NCBI RefSeq assembly: GCF_036924535.1
Contig: NZ_JAZHRT010000001.1
Coordinates: 7,068,001-7,132,000 of the forward strand
Source: Bradyrhizobium sp. AZCC 2262
GTDB lineage: Bacteria; Pseudomonadota; Alphaproteobacteria; Rhizobiales; Xanthobacteraceae
Length of the DNA: 64,000 nucleotides
Reading direction: 5' to 3'
Shown here in pieces: positions 1 to 8,781 of the stretch. Positions within the stretch are counted from its first letter, which is position 1, and every line of letters starts with the position of its first letter. The notes under the pieces were generated by a model that worked only from the letters and a program-made list of their open reading frames with translations, had not been told where the DNA came from and searched no databases. The position numbers and the translations under genes were made by a program.

Positions 1-140
1 GTCGAGATCGAGATCGAGGGCGGCGCGATGATCGGATATTGCGCGACCGCCAGCAACGGGATCGAGATCGCGCCGATCAGGCAGATGAAAAGCGCGACGA
101 CCCAGGCAAAGATCGGCCTGTCGATGAAGAAGCTGGGCAT
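1..140 (-). CDS. RND efflux permease, N-terminal fragment
   Basis: Only the first 46 codons are in the window; the gene runs off the left edge. The product starts [18 protein letters not shown] and continues into a hydrophobic helix, the standard start of AcrB/MexF-type resistance-nodulation-division permeases, which pump drugs and solvents across the inner membrane using the proton gradient. It begins 8 bases after the stop of the periplasmic adaptor gene on the same strand, so adaptor and permease form one operon. The substrate cannot be judged from this fragment. Confidence 0.9.
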   Translation of the reverse strand, partial: MPSFFIDRPIFAWVVALFICLIGAISIPLLAVAQYPIIAPPSISIS

Positions 141-148
141 GTCCTATC

Positions 149-1360
149 TCAGCGGGATGCTTGCGTCGGTGCACCGGGTAACGCACCAACCGAGGCATCC
201 GCATCGATCCACTCCTTCGGCCTGACCTTGTCGCCGGGCACGAATTTCTGGAAGCCGTCGACAATGACGCGGTCGCCATCCTTCAGGCCTTCGCTCACCA
301 GCCAGACGCCATCCTGCACCGCGCCGGTGCGGACCGGCTGCATTGCGACGAGGCCGTCTTCCTTGACCACGTAGACTTCGCTTGCGCCGCCGGCGTCGCG
401 CTGGATCGCCTGCTGCGGCACGGCGATGGAGTCGGTATCGATGCCCTGCTCGATCAGGACGCGGACATACATGCCCGGCAGCAATTCGCGGCTCGGGTTG
501 CTGAACTGTCCGCGCAGCGTCACCTGCCCGGTATGGGCGTCCACCTTGGCCTCCGAAAACAGCAGCTTGCCTGAAATCGGATAGACTGTTCCGTCGTCGA
601 GCACGAGGCGGACCTTCGCCGCATCGGGCGCAATCCGGTCGAGATCGCCGGTGTCAAACGCACGGCGCAACTTGTTCATCTCGGCCACCGACTGGGTGAA
701 GTCGGCATATATCGGGTCGAGCTGCTGAATCGTGGCCAGGCTGGTCGTATCGTTCTGCACCACCAGCGCGCCTTCGCTCACCAGCGCCGCGCCGACGACG
801 CCGCTGATCGGTGCACGGATCGTCGCGTAATCGAGATTGAGTCGCGCGCGCGCCACTTCGGCCTTGCGGCTGCCGACCTCGGCCTCCGCCTGGCGCTGGG
901 CCCCGATCGCCTTTTCGTTTTCCGCCTCGGGCGCCGCGCGCTGGCTGGTGAGCGTCGCAATGCGCCGCGCATGCTGGCTCGCCAGATCGAGCGCCGCCAT
1001 CGCCTTGTCCAGCGCTGCCTGGCTCGCCTGCAGTTCCACCTCGAACGGCTTGGGATCGATCCGGTACAGCGGATCGCCGGCTTTCACTTCGGTACCCTGC
1101 TGGAACAGGCGTTCGACGATGATGCCCGAGACCCGCGCGCGAACTTCCGAAACCCGCGTGGGCGAGATCCGGCCGGGCAATTCACGAATGATAGCGCGGG
1201 CCTGAGACCGCACGGTGAAAGTTCCCACCTCAGGCTCGGTTGATTTTACCGCGGCAGTGGCGGCGATCGGTTCATTGCAGCCAGCCAATAGCGGCGCCAT
1301 CGCAGTCAACATCAAAACGATGCAGGCCGATCGCGTTTGTAGTCCGGACATTGAAAGCAT
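149..1360 (-). CDS. RND efflux periplasmic adaptor lipoprotein (AcrA/MexE type)
   Basis: This 403-residue membrane-fusion protein links an RND permease to an outer-membrane channel. The N-terminus is a lipoprotein signal with a lipobox ending LLAGC (Cys28). It is followed by a biotinyl-lipoyl-like half, an alpha-helical hairpin rich in Ala, Gln and Glu (about residues 105-175), the second lipoyl half and beta-barrel, and a C-terminal membrane-proximal domain. The permease gene follows 8 bases downstream. No outer-membrane TolC-type gene is visible, although one could lie beyond the left edge. An alternative start three codons in (Met4) would still preserve the signal. Confidence 0.92.
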   Translation of the reverse strand: MLSMSGLQTRSACIVLMLTAMAPLLAGCNEPIAATAAVKSTEPEVGTFTVRSQARAIIRELPGRISPTRVSEVRARVSGIIVERLFQQGTEVKAGDPLYRIDPKPFEVELQASQAALDKAMAALDLASQHARRIATLTSQRAAPEAENEKAIGAQRQAEAEVGSRKAEVARARLNLDYATIRAPISGVVGAALVSEGALVVQNDTTSLATIQQLDPIYADFTQSVAEMNKLRRAFDTGDLDRIAPDAAKVRLVLDDGTVYPISGKLLFSEAKVDAHTGQVTLRGQFSNPSRELLPGMYVRVLIEQGIDTDSIAVPQQAIQRDAGGASEVYVVKEDGLVAMQPVRTGAVQDGVWLVSEGLKDGDRVIVDGFQKFVPGDKVRPKEWIDADASVGALPGAPTQASR

Positions 1361-1593
1361 TGCCCCAGTTCAGGTTTGAGCGCGCGAATTGAGCATTCGC
1401 GACGTTGTCGCAAGAGGACGTCGTAAGCGGTCTTGGAACTCACGGTTGATGGGAGACAGGATAGGGAGAGCCTGCTGCGACGCAATACGGTTGCGCGGCG
1501 GCCCAATGTCACACAACGCTATCACGCTGAATTAACGCCGGTTTTTCCGGACTCACTCGATTGTGTGCTGTCCCATTTCAGTCAGTTACGCGC
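1361..1593. other. Intergenic: adaptor upstream region
   Basis: This is the 5' flank of the efflux operon plus spacer before the repeat at 1594. A short minus-strand open frame crosses it but has no recognisable content and overlaps the adaptor start, so I do not call it. No TetR- or LysR-type regulator gene lies here. No clear promoter could be picked by eye. Confidence 0.4.
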
Positions 1594-1678
1594 GTAGCCC
1601 GGATGGAGCGAAGCGCAATCCGGGGAATCGGCACCCCGGTCGACGGCCCCGGGTTTCGCTGCGCTTCACACGGGCTAC
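1594..1678. repeat. Palindromic intergenic repeat (gtagcccgg family)
   Basis: The element opens with gtagcccggatggagcgaag and closes with the approximate reverse complement gcttcacacgggctac, so it can fold into a long imperfect hairpin. It starts 11 bases beyond the stop codon of the methyltransferase gene at 1690. Bradyrhizobial genomes carry many dispersed repeats of this look; copy number here is not testable from one window. Confidence 0.75.
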
Positions 1679-1689
1679 GGACCAAGCAG

Positions 1690-2715
1690 CTACGCCGCCT
1701 TCAGCCGGTAATGGCTGACGCCCCACTCGCTGCCGTCGGCGTAACCGAACAGGCCTGCGGTGGCGAGAAGGAACCAGCGCCAGCGCCGCATCCACAACAC
1801 GGTCTCGTCGCCATGGACCTTGCGAAGCACGCGCTCGATTTCGACGCGATGCGAGTCGAAGTTTTCAAGCCAATCCTGCGCGGTGCGCTGATAGTGCACG
1901 CCGCTCCAGCGCCATTCCTTTTCGACCCCGAACAGGTCGGCATATTGCCGGATCAGATGATGGCTCGGCATCACGCCGCCGGTAAAGAAACGTTGTGCGA
2001 TCGAGTCCTCACCATCGGCGCGATCGAACAGATAGGCGCCGGAGCGATGAGTGAAGATGTGCAGGAAGAACCGGCCGTCGGGCTTCAGCCATGCGCGCAG
2101 TCGAACCATCAATTCGCGCCAGTTCAGCATGTGTTCGAACATCTCAATGGAGAGGATGCGGTCGTACCGCGCTTCCGGCGCGAACAGGTCCACGTCTGAT
2201 GTGATGACGCGCAGATTGGCCAGGCCACGCTTTGCGGTCTCGCCCTCGATATTTTCGCGTTGCGCGTTCGAGTTGGTGACCGCCGAAACTTGCGAATGCG
2301 GGAACTGCCTCGCCATCCACAGCGACAGCGAGCCCCAGCCGCAGCCGAGTTCGAGAATCGACTGCCCGTCGGCCAGATCGGCATGCTCTACCGTCTGGCG
2401 CAGCGCTTCCTCCTCGGCCTCCTGCAGTGTCGAGGCCGGCTCCTTGTAGAAGCACGAGGAATATTTGCGGTTCGGACCGAGCACGCGGGCAAAGAACTCG
2501 GCCGGCACCTCGTGACCCCTGACATCGGGCTCGTCGCTATATTCGGCGAGGGCGCGCGCCACCATTTCATCGGCGAGCCAGGCATCGCTTTCCGCATTCC
2601 CGGTGGCGAGCCGCGTGGCGGTGCGCGAGCAAAGCTGGCGGATTGCGGCCCGGATAATGGTGTCGGGCAGCGGCACCCGCTCGGCGGTGCCCATGATCGT
2701 GGAAACGAAGCTCAT
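1690..2715 (-). CDS. Cyclopropane-fatty-acyl-phospholipid synthase family methyltransferase
   Basis: The 341-residue product is a class I SAM-dependent methyltransferase of the CFA synthase/mycolic-acid methyltransferase family. The SAM-binding motif LELGCGWGSLSLW lies near residues 118-130, and the family motifs EMFEHM and FFTGGVMPSHHL follow. CFA synthases methylate unsaturated lipid acyl chains in the membrane. E. coli Cfa is longer (382 aa) because of an N-terminal domain, so this may act on a related substrate. The ATG is preceded by GGGAG at 7 bases. The gene is followed at once by a palindromic repeat. Confidence 0.85.
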   Translation of the reverse strand: MSFVSTIMGTAERVPLPDTIIRAAIRQLCSRTATRLATGNAESDAWLADEMVARALAEYSDEPDVRGHEVPAEFFARVLGPNRKYSSCFYKEPASTLQEAEEEALRQTVEHADLADGQSILELGCGWGSLSLWMARQFPHSQVSAVTNSNAQRENIEGETAKRGLANLRVITSDVDLFAPEARYDRILSIEMFEHMLNWRELMVRLRAWLKPDGRFFLHIFTHRSGAYLFDRADGEDSIAQRFFTGGVMPSHHLIRQYADLFGVEKEWRWSGVHYQRTAQDWLENFDSHRVEIERVLRKVHGDETVLWMRRWRWFLLATAGLFGYADGSEWGVSHYRLKAA

Positions 2716-3027
2716 GTGGCCACTCCCTTCGGCAGAGAACGGGCTGCTGCGGCTGGTCTATCCGGCAATAAGTAGCTTCCTTCGAATAGCCGCTGGACGG
2801 GGCGGCCGGCCCTGCAGGGCGGCCGCCAGCGCCTCGAGATATAAGGCCGTTATGAAAAATCCCGGTTGGACATCGAGTCGTTCCCAAATACGCTGATGTC
2901 AAAGCCGCTTTCGGAAAGAGGTTCCACCATCGTCTACCCGAAATCGCGGCTTCCCCGCTTTTTTCTCCAGCCCGCTGTGCCATATTGGTTCCCCAGTTCG
3001 GCTTTTCGTAACGGATGACACCCGCAA
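2716..3027. other. Divergent intergenic region with GC-rich inverted repeat
   Basis: This 312-base gap separates the divergently transcribed methyltransferase and MotA-like genes and should hold both promoters. It contains a strong near-palindrome at 2801-2827 (arms ggcggcc / ggccgcc around a central gccctgcagggc). There is no T-tract after it, so it is not an obvious terminator. I see no convincing gene here. Confidence 0.45.
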
Positions 3028-4044
3028 ATGCCCTCAGGCCATTCCTCCCGCTCCGAAATGGAGATCGAACTGAGCAAACTGTCGTCCCCCCGGATTTTCC
3101 TGGTGCGGATGCTGGTGTTCCTGGTGCTGTGCGCGCTGGTCACGGTCGTGCTCTACAAGCAGATCATCGTCGCATTCTTTGCCAATCCCGGCCTCAACGC
3201 GCTGATCGGCGGGGTGCTCCTGATCGGCATCATCCTGTCGTTCCGGCAGGTGATCCGGCTCTATCCGGAAGTGGCCTGGGTCAACAATTTCCGTATCGCC
3301 GATCCCGGGCTGGCGCTCGAGCGGCGCCCGAAGCTGCTGGCGCCGATGGCGGCAATCCTCGGCGGCGAGCGCTCGGGGCGGATGACGATCTCGCAGCAGA
3401 CCATGCGGCATCTGCTGGATTCGATCGCGACGCGGCTGGACGAGGCGCGCGATATTTCCCGCTACATGACGGGCTTGCTGGTGTTTCTCGGCCTGCTCGG
3501 CACCTTCTGGGGCCTGATCGAAACCGTGGGCTCCGTCGGCAAGGTGATCGAGGGCTTGAAGGTTGGCGGCGATGCCGGCTCCCTGTTCGACACCCTGAAA
3601 GAGGGGTTGGCGGCGCCCCTCGGCGGCATGGGCATTTCGTTCTCGTCCTCGCTGTTCGGCCTCGCCGGCTCGCTGATCCTTGGCTTCCTCGACCTGCAGT
3701 CGAGCCAGGCGCAGAACCGCTTCTATACCGACCTCGAGGACTGGCTCGCCTCCACCGTGCGCGAATATGGCGATGGCGCATCCGGGCTCGGCGGCGAATT
3801 GCAACATGCGATGGAACGCATGCGCGCGGCGGTTGAAGAGGGCGGCGGCGGCCGCAGCACCACGGCGGCGATGGCCAACCTCGCCGAGGCCATCCAGGGC
3901 CTGGTTGCACATATGCGCACCGAGCAGCAGATGATCCGCGAATGGGCCGACGGTCAGGGCGAGCAAAACCGCGAGATCAAGAAACTGCTGGAACGGATCG
4001 CCAGGCCGCCCGAGAAGAGTTCGCGGCAGGCCGAGAAGAGCTAG
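3028..4044 (+). CDS. MotA/TolQ/ExbB-like proton-channel protein
   Basis: This 338-residue inner-membrane protein has hydrophobic segments at about residues 27-45, 57-72, 148-166 and 209-224. The third, GLLVFLGLLGTFWGLIETV, has the TolQ/ExbB/MotA signature (LLGTFWGLI). The segment after it (APLGGMGISFSSSLFGLAGS) also fits the channel family. The C-terminus is a cytoplasmic tail rich in charged residues. Its natural partner is the MotB/OmpA-like gene two genes downstream. It is not the flagellar stator MotA in its usual context, since no flagellar gene is nearby. The role of this pair, in envelope transport or as a motor, is unknown. Confidence 0.8.
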   Translation: MPSGHSSRSEMEIELSKLSSPRIFLVRMLVFLVLCALVTVVLYKQIIVAFFANPGLNALIGGVLLIGIILSFRQVIRLYPEVAWVNNFRIADPGLALERRPKLLAPMAAILGGERSGRMTISQQTMRHLLDSIATRLDEARDISRYMTGLLVFLGLLGTFWGLIETVGSVGKVIEGLKVGGDAGSLFDTLKEGLAAPLGGMGISFSSSLFGLAGSLILGFLDLQSSQAQNRFYTDLEDWLASTVREYGDGASGLGGELQHAMERMRAAVEEGGGGRSTTAAMANLAEAIQGLVAHMRTEQQMIREWADGQGEQNREIKKLLERIARPPEKSSRQAEKS

Positions 4045-4061
4045 CGGTCGAGAGTTTCGAT

Positions 4062-4433
4062 ATGCTCGATCACGTAACCATCGGCGTTAGCGACATCGAA
4101 CGATCGAGAAACTTTTATGATCTGGCGCTTCGTCCGCTGGGGATCATGCGACTCTTTGCGGAAGGCGAAACCGCCTCGGGCTATGGCGTTGCTCCCAGGG
4201 CGTTCTTCTGGATCAGTCGGCGAAGCGTGCCACAGACGGGCGCCCATATCGCCTTCACGACGCAGGACCGGGCAATCGTGGACCGGTTTCATGCAGAAGC
4301 CATCGCGGCCGGCGGCAGGGACAATGGACCGCCTGGAATACGCCCGAATTACCATCCCAGTTACTATGGAGCCTTTGTCCTCGATCCCGACGGCCACAAT
4401 ATCGAGGCAGTCTGCCACGCGCGACAGGGATAG
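4062..4433 (+). CDS. VOC-family (glyoxalase/bleomycin-resistance fold) protein
   Basis: The 123-residue product is one compact vicinal-oxygen-chelate unit: MLDHVTIGVSDIERSRNFYD at the N-terminus and DPDGHNIEAVCH at the C-terminus, which supplies the usual metal-binding Glu. The start was set at the ATG 17 bases after the preceding stop, because the fold begins exactly there. VOC proteins include glyoxalases, dioxygenases and resistance proteins; the substrate cannot be told here. It is lodged between the two halves of a motor-like pair, on the same strand. Confidence 0.85.
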   Translation: MLDHVTIGVSDIERSRNFYDLALRPLGIMRLFAEGETASGYGVAPRAFFWISRRSVPQTGAHIAFTTQDRAIVDRFHAEAIAAGGRDNGPPGIRPNYHPSYYGAFVLDPDGHNIEAVCHARQG

Positions 4434-4473
4434 ACTGCCGCCAATGCGTCAACCCAAGAGATAGAGAATTCGA

Positions 4474-5502
4474 ATGGCCCTCGCCCGTGCACGCCGCAGC
4501 GAATCCGGTTTCAACTACTGGCCGGGGTTCGTCGACGCACTGTCGACGCTGGTGCTGTCGATCGTGTTCCTGCTGTCGGTGTTTTTGGTGGTGCAGTTCT
4601 TCCTGTCTCAGGAGGTCACCGGCAAGGACAAGGCACTGGAGCAGCTCAACGCCAAGATCGCGCAGCTCAACGACCTGCTGTCGCTGGAAAAGCTCGGCAA
4701 GATCGCGCTCGACGACCAGGTCGGACAATTGCGCGCCGGCCTCGCCGCTGCCGAAGGCGAGCGCGACCGCATCAAGGGGCTTTACGAGGGGCTGGCCGAC
4801 GCCGGCAGCGACGCCCAGGGCCGCACCAATGAGCTCAACAAGGCGCTCGAATCCGAAAAGACGGTGAGCTCGCGCGCGCTCGCCCAGATCGAGGTGCTGA
4901 ATCAGCAGATCAGCGCGCTCCGCCGCCAGCTCGCGGCACTCGAGGAGGCACTGGAAGCGTCTGAGAAGCGCGACAAGGAATCGCAAGGGAGGATTGCCGA
5001 CCTCGGCCAGCGCTTGAATGTCGCGCTGGCGCAGCGCGTGCAGGAATTGTCGCGCTACCGTTCGGAATTCTTCGGCCGCCTGCGCGCCATTCTGGGCAAT
5101 CGCCCCGACATCCGCATCGTCGGCGACCGCTTTGTCTTTCAGTCGGAAGTTTTCTTCGATAGCGGCCAGGCGCTGTTGCTGCCCGAGGGCCGCGCCGAAC
5201 TCGACAAGCTCGCCACCGCGCTGATCGATCTGGACAAGCAGATTCCGAGCGAGATCGCCTGGGTGCTGCGGGTCGACGGCCACACCGACATGCGGCCGAT
5301 CAACTCGCCGCTGTTCAAGTCGAACTGGGAATTGTCGTCGGCACGCGCCATCTCCGTGGTGCAATACCTGGTTTTCCTCGGCGTTCCCGCGCAGCGGCTG
5401 GTCGCCGCTGGCTTTGCCGAATTCCAGCCGCTCGATCCTGCTCCCAACGAAGACGCCTACAAGCGCAACCGCCGCATCGAACTGAAGCTGACGGAACGGT
5501 GA
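4474..5502 (+). CDS. MotB/OmpA-like peptidoglycan-binding protein with coiled-coil stalk
   Basis: The 342-residue protein has a short cytoplasmic N-terminus, one transmembrane helix (about 19-45) that begins with Asp21 in GFVDALS, and a long coiled coil (about 50-190, rich in Leu, Glu, Ala and Gln). It ends in an OmpA/MotB C-terminal domain (about 195-342) with DGHTDMRPINSP and NWELSSARA, the peptidoglycan-binding signature. In MotB and ExbD/TolR an Asp at the start of the helix carries the proton. This is therefore the partner of the MotA-like protein at 3028. Its stop overlaps the GTG of the next gene. Confidence 0.82.
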   Translation: MALARARRSESGFNYWPGFVDALSTLVLSIVFLLSVFLVVQFFLSQEVTGKDKALEQLNAKIAQLNDLLSLEKLGKIALDDQVGQLRAGLAAAEGERDRIKGLYEGLADAGSDAQGRTNELNKALESEKTVSSRALAQIEVLNQQISALRRQLAALEEALEASEKRDKESQGRIADLGQRLNVALAQRVQELSRYRSEFFGRLRAILGNRPDIRIVGDRFVFQSEVFFDSGQALLLPEGRAELDKLATALIDLDKQIPSEIAWVLRVDGHTDMRPINSPLFKSNWELSSARAISVVQYLVFLGVPAQRLVAAGFAEFQPLDPAPNEDAYKRNRRIELKLTER

Positions 5503-5945
5503 CCGCAGATTTCACGCTCCGCCCCTACCGCGCCGAGGACGAAGACGCGGCGATCGAGCTGTGGCGGCGGACGTGGCAGCAGGCCTATCCTTCGATCGAT
5601 TTCACCGCACGCGTGGCGTGGTGGCGCGAGCGCTGGTGCAATGAACTGGTGCCGAACGCCGCGATCATCGTCGCCGAACAGGCGCATGCCCTGATCGGCT
5701 TCGTGACCATCGACGGAAGCGGCTATCTCGACCAGCTCGTGGTCAGCCCGGATAACTGGGGCTCGAAACTCGCCACCGCTTTGGTCAACGAAGCCAAGCA
5801 CCGATCACCCGATGGCGTCACGCTTCTGGTCAACAAGGACAACGCCCGCGCCATCCGTTTCTACGAACGCAACGGCTTTGCGCAGGCCGGCGAGGACGTC
5901 AATCCGACGTCGGGCCGGCCGGTGCTGAAGATGCGGTGGGAATGA
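5499..5945 (+). CDS. GNAT-family N-acetyltransferase
   Basis: The 148-residue product is a single GNAT domain. It has an N-terminal FTLRPYRAEDEDAAIELW, a central LDQLVVSPDNWGSKLATALV (the acetyl-CoA pyrophosphate-binding region, with the Q/R-x-x-G/A pattern partly changed) and a C-terminal NKDNARAIRFYERNGF. The GTG start overlaps the upstream TGA (gtga), so translation is probably coupled to the motor-like pair. The acetyl acceptor is unknown. A decayed C-terminal copy of a related gene lies about 320 bases downstream. Confidence 0.88.
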   Translation: MTADFTLRPYRAEDEDAAIELWRRTWQQAYPSIDFTARVAWWRERWCNELVPNAAIIVAEQAHALIGFVTIDGSGYLDQLVVSPDNWGSKLATALVNEAKHRSPDGVTLLVNKDNARAIRFYERNGFAQAGEDVNPTSGRPVLKMRWE

Positions 5946-5957
5946 CGGGACGGGAGA

Positions 5958-6158
5958 CTATACGCCGCGGATCAGCACCCCTGCCGTCAACACGACATAG
6001 GCGATGGCCAGCACATCGAATGCCCGCGAGGCACTGACGATCGGCACCGACACGTGGGCATAGTGAACGAGCAGTGCGAGAACCGCCAATATGAGCGAAA
6101 TTACGAAGATCACGACCGACGGCGGCGTCAGGACAAACCCACTGCGGCGAAAGGGCAT
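5958..6158 (-). CDS. Small two-helix membrane protein
   Basis: The 66-residue product has two hydrophobic helices (about residues 14-36 and 47-63) joined by a short loop and ends in a charged tail. I do not recognise a named family. An in-frame ATG two codons upstream touches the ribosome-binding site (GGAG), so the ATG at 6158, six bases after GGAG, is the better start. It is convergent with the GNAT gene. Confidence 0.6.
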   Translation of the reverse strand: MPFRRSGFVLTPPSVVIFVISLILAVLALLVHYAHVSVPIVSASRAFDVLAIAYVVLTAGVLIRGV

Positions 6159-6241
6159 AACCATCTCCTGTTCAATCTACCGGGCAAAGAAACACAGCGT
6201 TGCAACAGCAGGACGACGCTTTAGGTTCCCGACGATCTGCG

Positions 6242-6264
6242 CCCTCGAACTGCAGCCGCGCCAG
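6242..6264. repeat. 23-base direct repeat, copy 1 (matches the exporter gene 3' end)
   Basis: The bases are identical to 6754-6776, which encode the last residues (LARLQFEG) of the ABC exporter on the minus strand. The two copies enclose 489 bases containing the GNAT relic and one small open frame. It looks like a recombination scar or a 3'-end duplication. Confidence 0.8.
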
Positions 6265-6386
6265 TGTTGCTGCAAATCAACAAGGATCATGCACGGCCGT
6301 CCGAACCCAACGGCTTCGAACATGCCGGCGAGGATGTGAATCTGACTTCGGGAAGGCCGGTCCTGAAAATCGCGGGGCAGGCGTGA
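6264..6386 (+). pseudogene. C-terminal relic of a GNAT acetyltransferase
   Basis: Reading gtg at 6264 to tga at 6384 gives 40 codons that match the end of the intact GNAT at 5499-5945. Both share INKD/VNKD, then NGF, then AGEDVN.TSGRPVLK, and then a stop. The relic lacks about three codons where the intact copy has AIRFYER, and no N-terminal part can be found upstream. It is best read as the remnant of a duplicated or exchanged acetyltransferase gene. Its left edge coincides with a 23-base repeat of the neighbouring exporter gene end. Confidence 0.7.
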
Positions 6387-6461
6387 TATCCATCACGGCC
6401 GTGCTGGACCGGAACCTCTAGCTAATTCGGCAATTGCAAACCCAACTGCGGAGCCGATCAC

Positions 6462-6686
6462 ATGACGCGGGCCGAATTTGCCAAGGGTTCGACGACGTTC
6501 CTGGTGGTGATCACCGCCGGCTTCCTGTCGACGACCTATGTGGATCGCCAATATGCTGCCAAGCACGCGCCCCTCGAGGCCCCGTCCGCCTCAACGACCG
6601 CTTGCGTCGGCGAGGACGGCGGTTGGAAGAATTGGCCGTGGTCGAACGTGCCTGCGCTTTCGCCGAAATGCGGTCGGGATCGCTGA
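6462..6686 (+). CDS. Hypothetical small membrane-anchored protein
   Basis: This is an open frame of 74 codons with one N-terminal hydrophobic helix (FLVVITAGFLSTTYV) and a short polar tail with two cysteines. No family is recognised and the ribosome-binding site is weak. It lies inside the segment bounded by the 23-base repeats, so it may be part of inserted or decayed DNA. Confidence 0.4.
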   Translation: MTRAEFAKGSTTFLVVITAGFLSTTYVDRQYAAKHAPLEAPSASTTACVGEDGGWKNWPWSNVPALSPKCGRDR

Positions 6687-6746
6687 CCCGGCTATGTAGG
6701 CGCCGTCACTCGGCTCCCACGCGCGTACAGTCTAACTCTTGTCGCC

Positions 6747-8600
6747 TCAAATCCCCTCGAACTGCAGCCGCGCCAGCCGCGCGTACAGCCCGTTCGCCGC
6801 GACCAGTTCGGCATGCGTGCCCTGTTCGACGATCCTGCCCTGCTCCATCACCAGGATGCGGTCGCAGGACAGCACGGTGGCGAGGCGATGGGCGATGACG
6901 AGGGTGGTGCGGTGACGCATCAATTCTTCCAGCGCGGTCTGCACCAGCGTCTCGCTTTCGGCATCGAGCGCGGACGTGGCTTCGTCGAGCAGCAATAGTG
7001 GCGCGTCGCGCAGGATCGCGCGCGCGATCGCGATGCGCTGGCGCTGGCCGCCCGACAGCGTCACGCCGCGTTCACCGAGCTGTGCCTCGAAGCCGCCGGG
7101 CAGCCGGCGCAGGAATTCGGTGGCATGGGCGAGATCGGCGGCGCGCTCGACTTCTGCATCGCTCGCATCCGGCCGGCCGAAGCGGATGTTTTCGCGGGCG
7201 GAAGCCGCGAACACAACCGAGTCCTGCGGCACCAGCGCGATGCGCGCGCGGACATCCACCGGATCGGCCGATTTGACCGGTACGCCGTCGAGCGAAATCG
7301 TGCCGCGTGCGGGATCGTAGAACCGCAGCAGCAGATGAAACAGCGTGCTCTTGCCCGCCCCCGACGGTCCGACGATCGCGACCTTTTCGCCGGCCTTGAC
7401 CGCGAGCGAAACGTTGTCCACCGCGAGCACATTCGACCGCGTCGGATAGGCAAAACTGACATTTTCAAAACCGACATCGCCCCGCGCAGGCACCGGCAAC
7501 GCCACCGGCTTGGGCGGCGCCGTGATCTGCGGTTTTACGCGCAGGATCTCGAACAGCCGCTCGGCGGCGCCGGACGCGGCCGAGACCTCGCCCCAGACCT
7601 CGCTGAGCTGCCCGAGACCGCTGGCGGCGAATGCCGCATACAGCACGAACTGGCCGAGCCGGCCGGGCGTGATCTGCCCGGTCAGCACGTCGTGCGAGCC
7701 GACCCAGAGGATCGCCACGACGCTGGAGAACACGATGAAGATGATGATCAGCGTCAGCACCGCGCGCGCCCGCGTCGAGCTGCGCGCCGCCTCATAGGCC
7801 TGTTCGACCTCGCCGCCGAAGCGGCTGGTCGCCATCCGCTCGCTGGTATAGGCCTGCACGGTCCTGATCGCGCCGATCAGTTCGGAGGCGTAGGCGCTGG
7901 CGTCCGCCAGCGTATCCTGCGCGTTGCGCGACAGCCGCCGCACCCAGCGCCCGAACGCCACCAGTGGAATCACGATCAGCGGGATCGCCAGCAGCACGAA
8001 GCCCGACAGTTTCGGGCTCGTGATCACCATCATGGCGGCGGCGCCGATGAACAGCATTATGTTGCGCAGCGCGATCGATACCGACGCGCCGACCGCGGAT
8101 TTGATCTGGGTGGTATCGGCCGTCAGCCGGGACACCAGTTCGCCCGAGCGCGCGGAATCGAAGAACGCCGGCGACAGCGAGATCAGATGCGCGAACACGT
8201 CGCGCCTGAGATCGGCGACGATGCGCTCGCCGATCGTCATGACGAGGTAGTAGCGGGACGCGCTTGCCGCAGCCAGCACCGCGACAATGGCGATCATGAC
8301 GCTGAAATAGCTGTTGATCAGGGCGATGCCTTCGGGACTGAAGCCGAAATCGATCATGCGCCTGACCGCGACCGGCACCACCAGCGTGGTGATCGCCGCG
8401 ACCGTCAGCGAGACGAAGGCGAGCAGCGCACGTCCGCGGTAGCGCGCGACATAGGGCGCCAGCGCCAGCAGCGGACGAAGTTTTGCGCCGGTATCGGCCG
8501 GCGACTGCGTCAGCTGGCTCTCGATGAAGGCCTCTTCGTCGAGCAGGGTGTCGCGCGGCGGCGTGCCGCGGGGGGCTTCGATTTGTTCAACTGCGCTCAT
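6747..8600 (-). CDS. ABC exporter, fused permease/ATPase (MsbA-like)
   Basis: This 617-residue half-transporter works as a homodimer or heterodimer to export lipids, drugs or peptides. The N-terminal part is a six-helix type-1 exporter domain (about residues 45-345). The C-terminal ATPase has Walker A GPSGAGKS (about 412), the signature [14 protein letters not shown] (about 512) and Walker [13 protein letters not shown]. The conserved His is in IAHRLATV. It is divergent from rpmE. The last 23 bases before the final codon and stop recur at 6242. The substrate cannot be deduced. Confidence 0.93.
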   Translation of the reverse strand: MSAVEQIEAPRGTPPRDTLLDEEAFIESQLTQSPADTGAKLRPLLALAPYVARYRGRALLAFVSLTVAAITTLVVPVAVRRMIDFGFSPEGIALINSYFSVMIAIVAVLAAASASRYYLVMTIGERIVADLRRDVFAHLISLSPAFFDSARSGELVSRLTADTTQIKSAVGASVSIALRNIMLFIGAAAMMVITSPKLSGFVLLAIPLIVIPLVAFGRWVRRLSRNAQDTLADASAYASELIGAIRTVQAYTSERMATSRFGGEVEQAYEAARSSTRARAVLTLIIIFIVFSSVVAILWVGSHDVLTGQITPGRLGQFVLYAAFAASGLGQLSEVWGEVSAASGAAERLFEILRVKPQITAPPKPVALPVPARGDVGFENVSFAYPTRSNVLAVDNVSLAVKAGEKVAIVGPSGAGKSTLFHLLLRFYDPARGTISLDGVPVKSADPVDVRARIALVPQDSVVFAASARENIRFGRPDASDAEVERAADLAHATEFLRRLPGGFEAQLGERGVTLSGGQRQRIAIARAILRDAPLLLLDEATSALDAESETLVQTALEELMRHRTTLVIAHRLATVLSCDRILVMEQGRIVEQGTHAELVAANGLYARLARLQFEGI

Positions 8601-8690
8601 GAAATCCGACCCGTTTTTCAGCCCTCAGATAGGCCCCCACGGCCCCCTCTGGCAAATCCGGGAGATTCCCAATCAGGGACAACACGTAGC

Positions 8691-8718
8691 TTGTTTTGGT
8701 GGCCTTACTAAGTTATAG
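8691..8718 (+). promoter_or_regulatory. Candidate sigma-70-like promoter for rpmE
   Basis: ttgttt at 8691-8696 and ttatag at 8713-8718 are separated by 16 bases and lie about 60 bases upstream of the rpmE ATG. The match is moderate and was found by eye only. Confidence 0.35.
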
Positions 8719-8781
8719 AGCCGGCCAAATCCCGTACCCATTGCCATTTGAGACGGGCGCCGGCGCGCCGAAGGATATGCC

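Noticed and set aside
1312..1512. A 66-codon minus-strand open frame upstream of the efflux adaptor.
   Set aside because: It overlaps the adaptor start in another frame and shows no recognisable protein features.
3028..5502. The MotA/MotB-like pair as a Zorya anti-phage system (ZorAB).
   Set aside because: Zorya needs ZorC/D or ZorE beside it, and the MotA-like protein lacks the very long tail of ZorA. Neighbours are VOC and GNAT genes.
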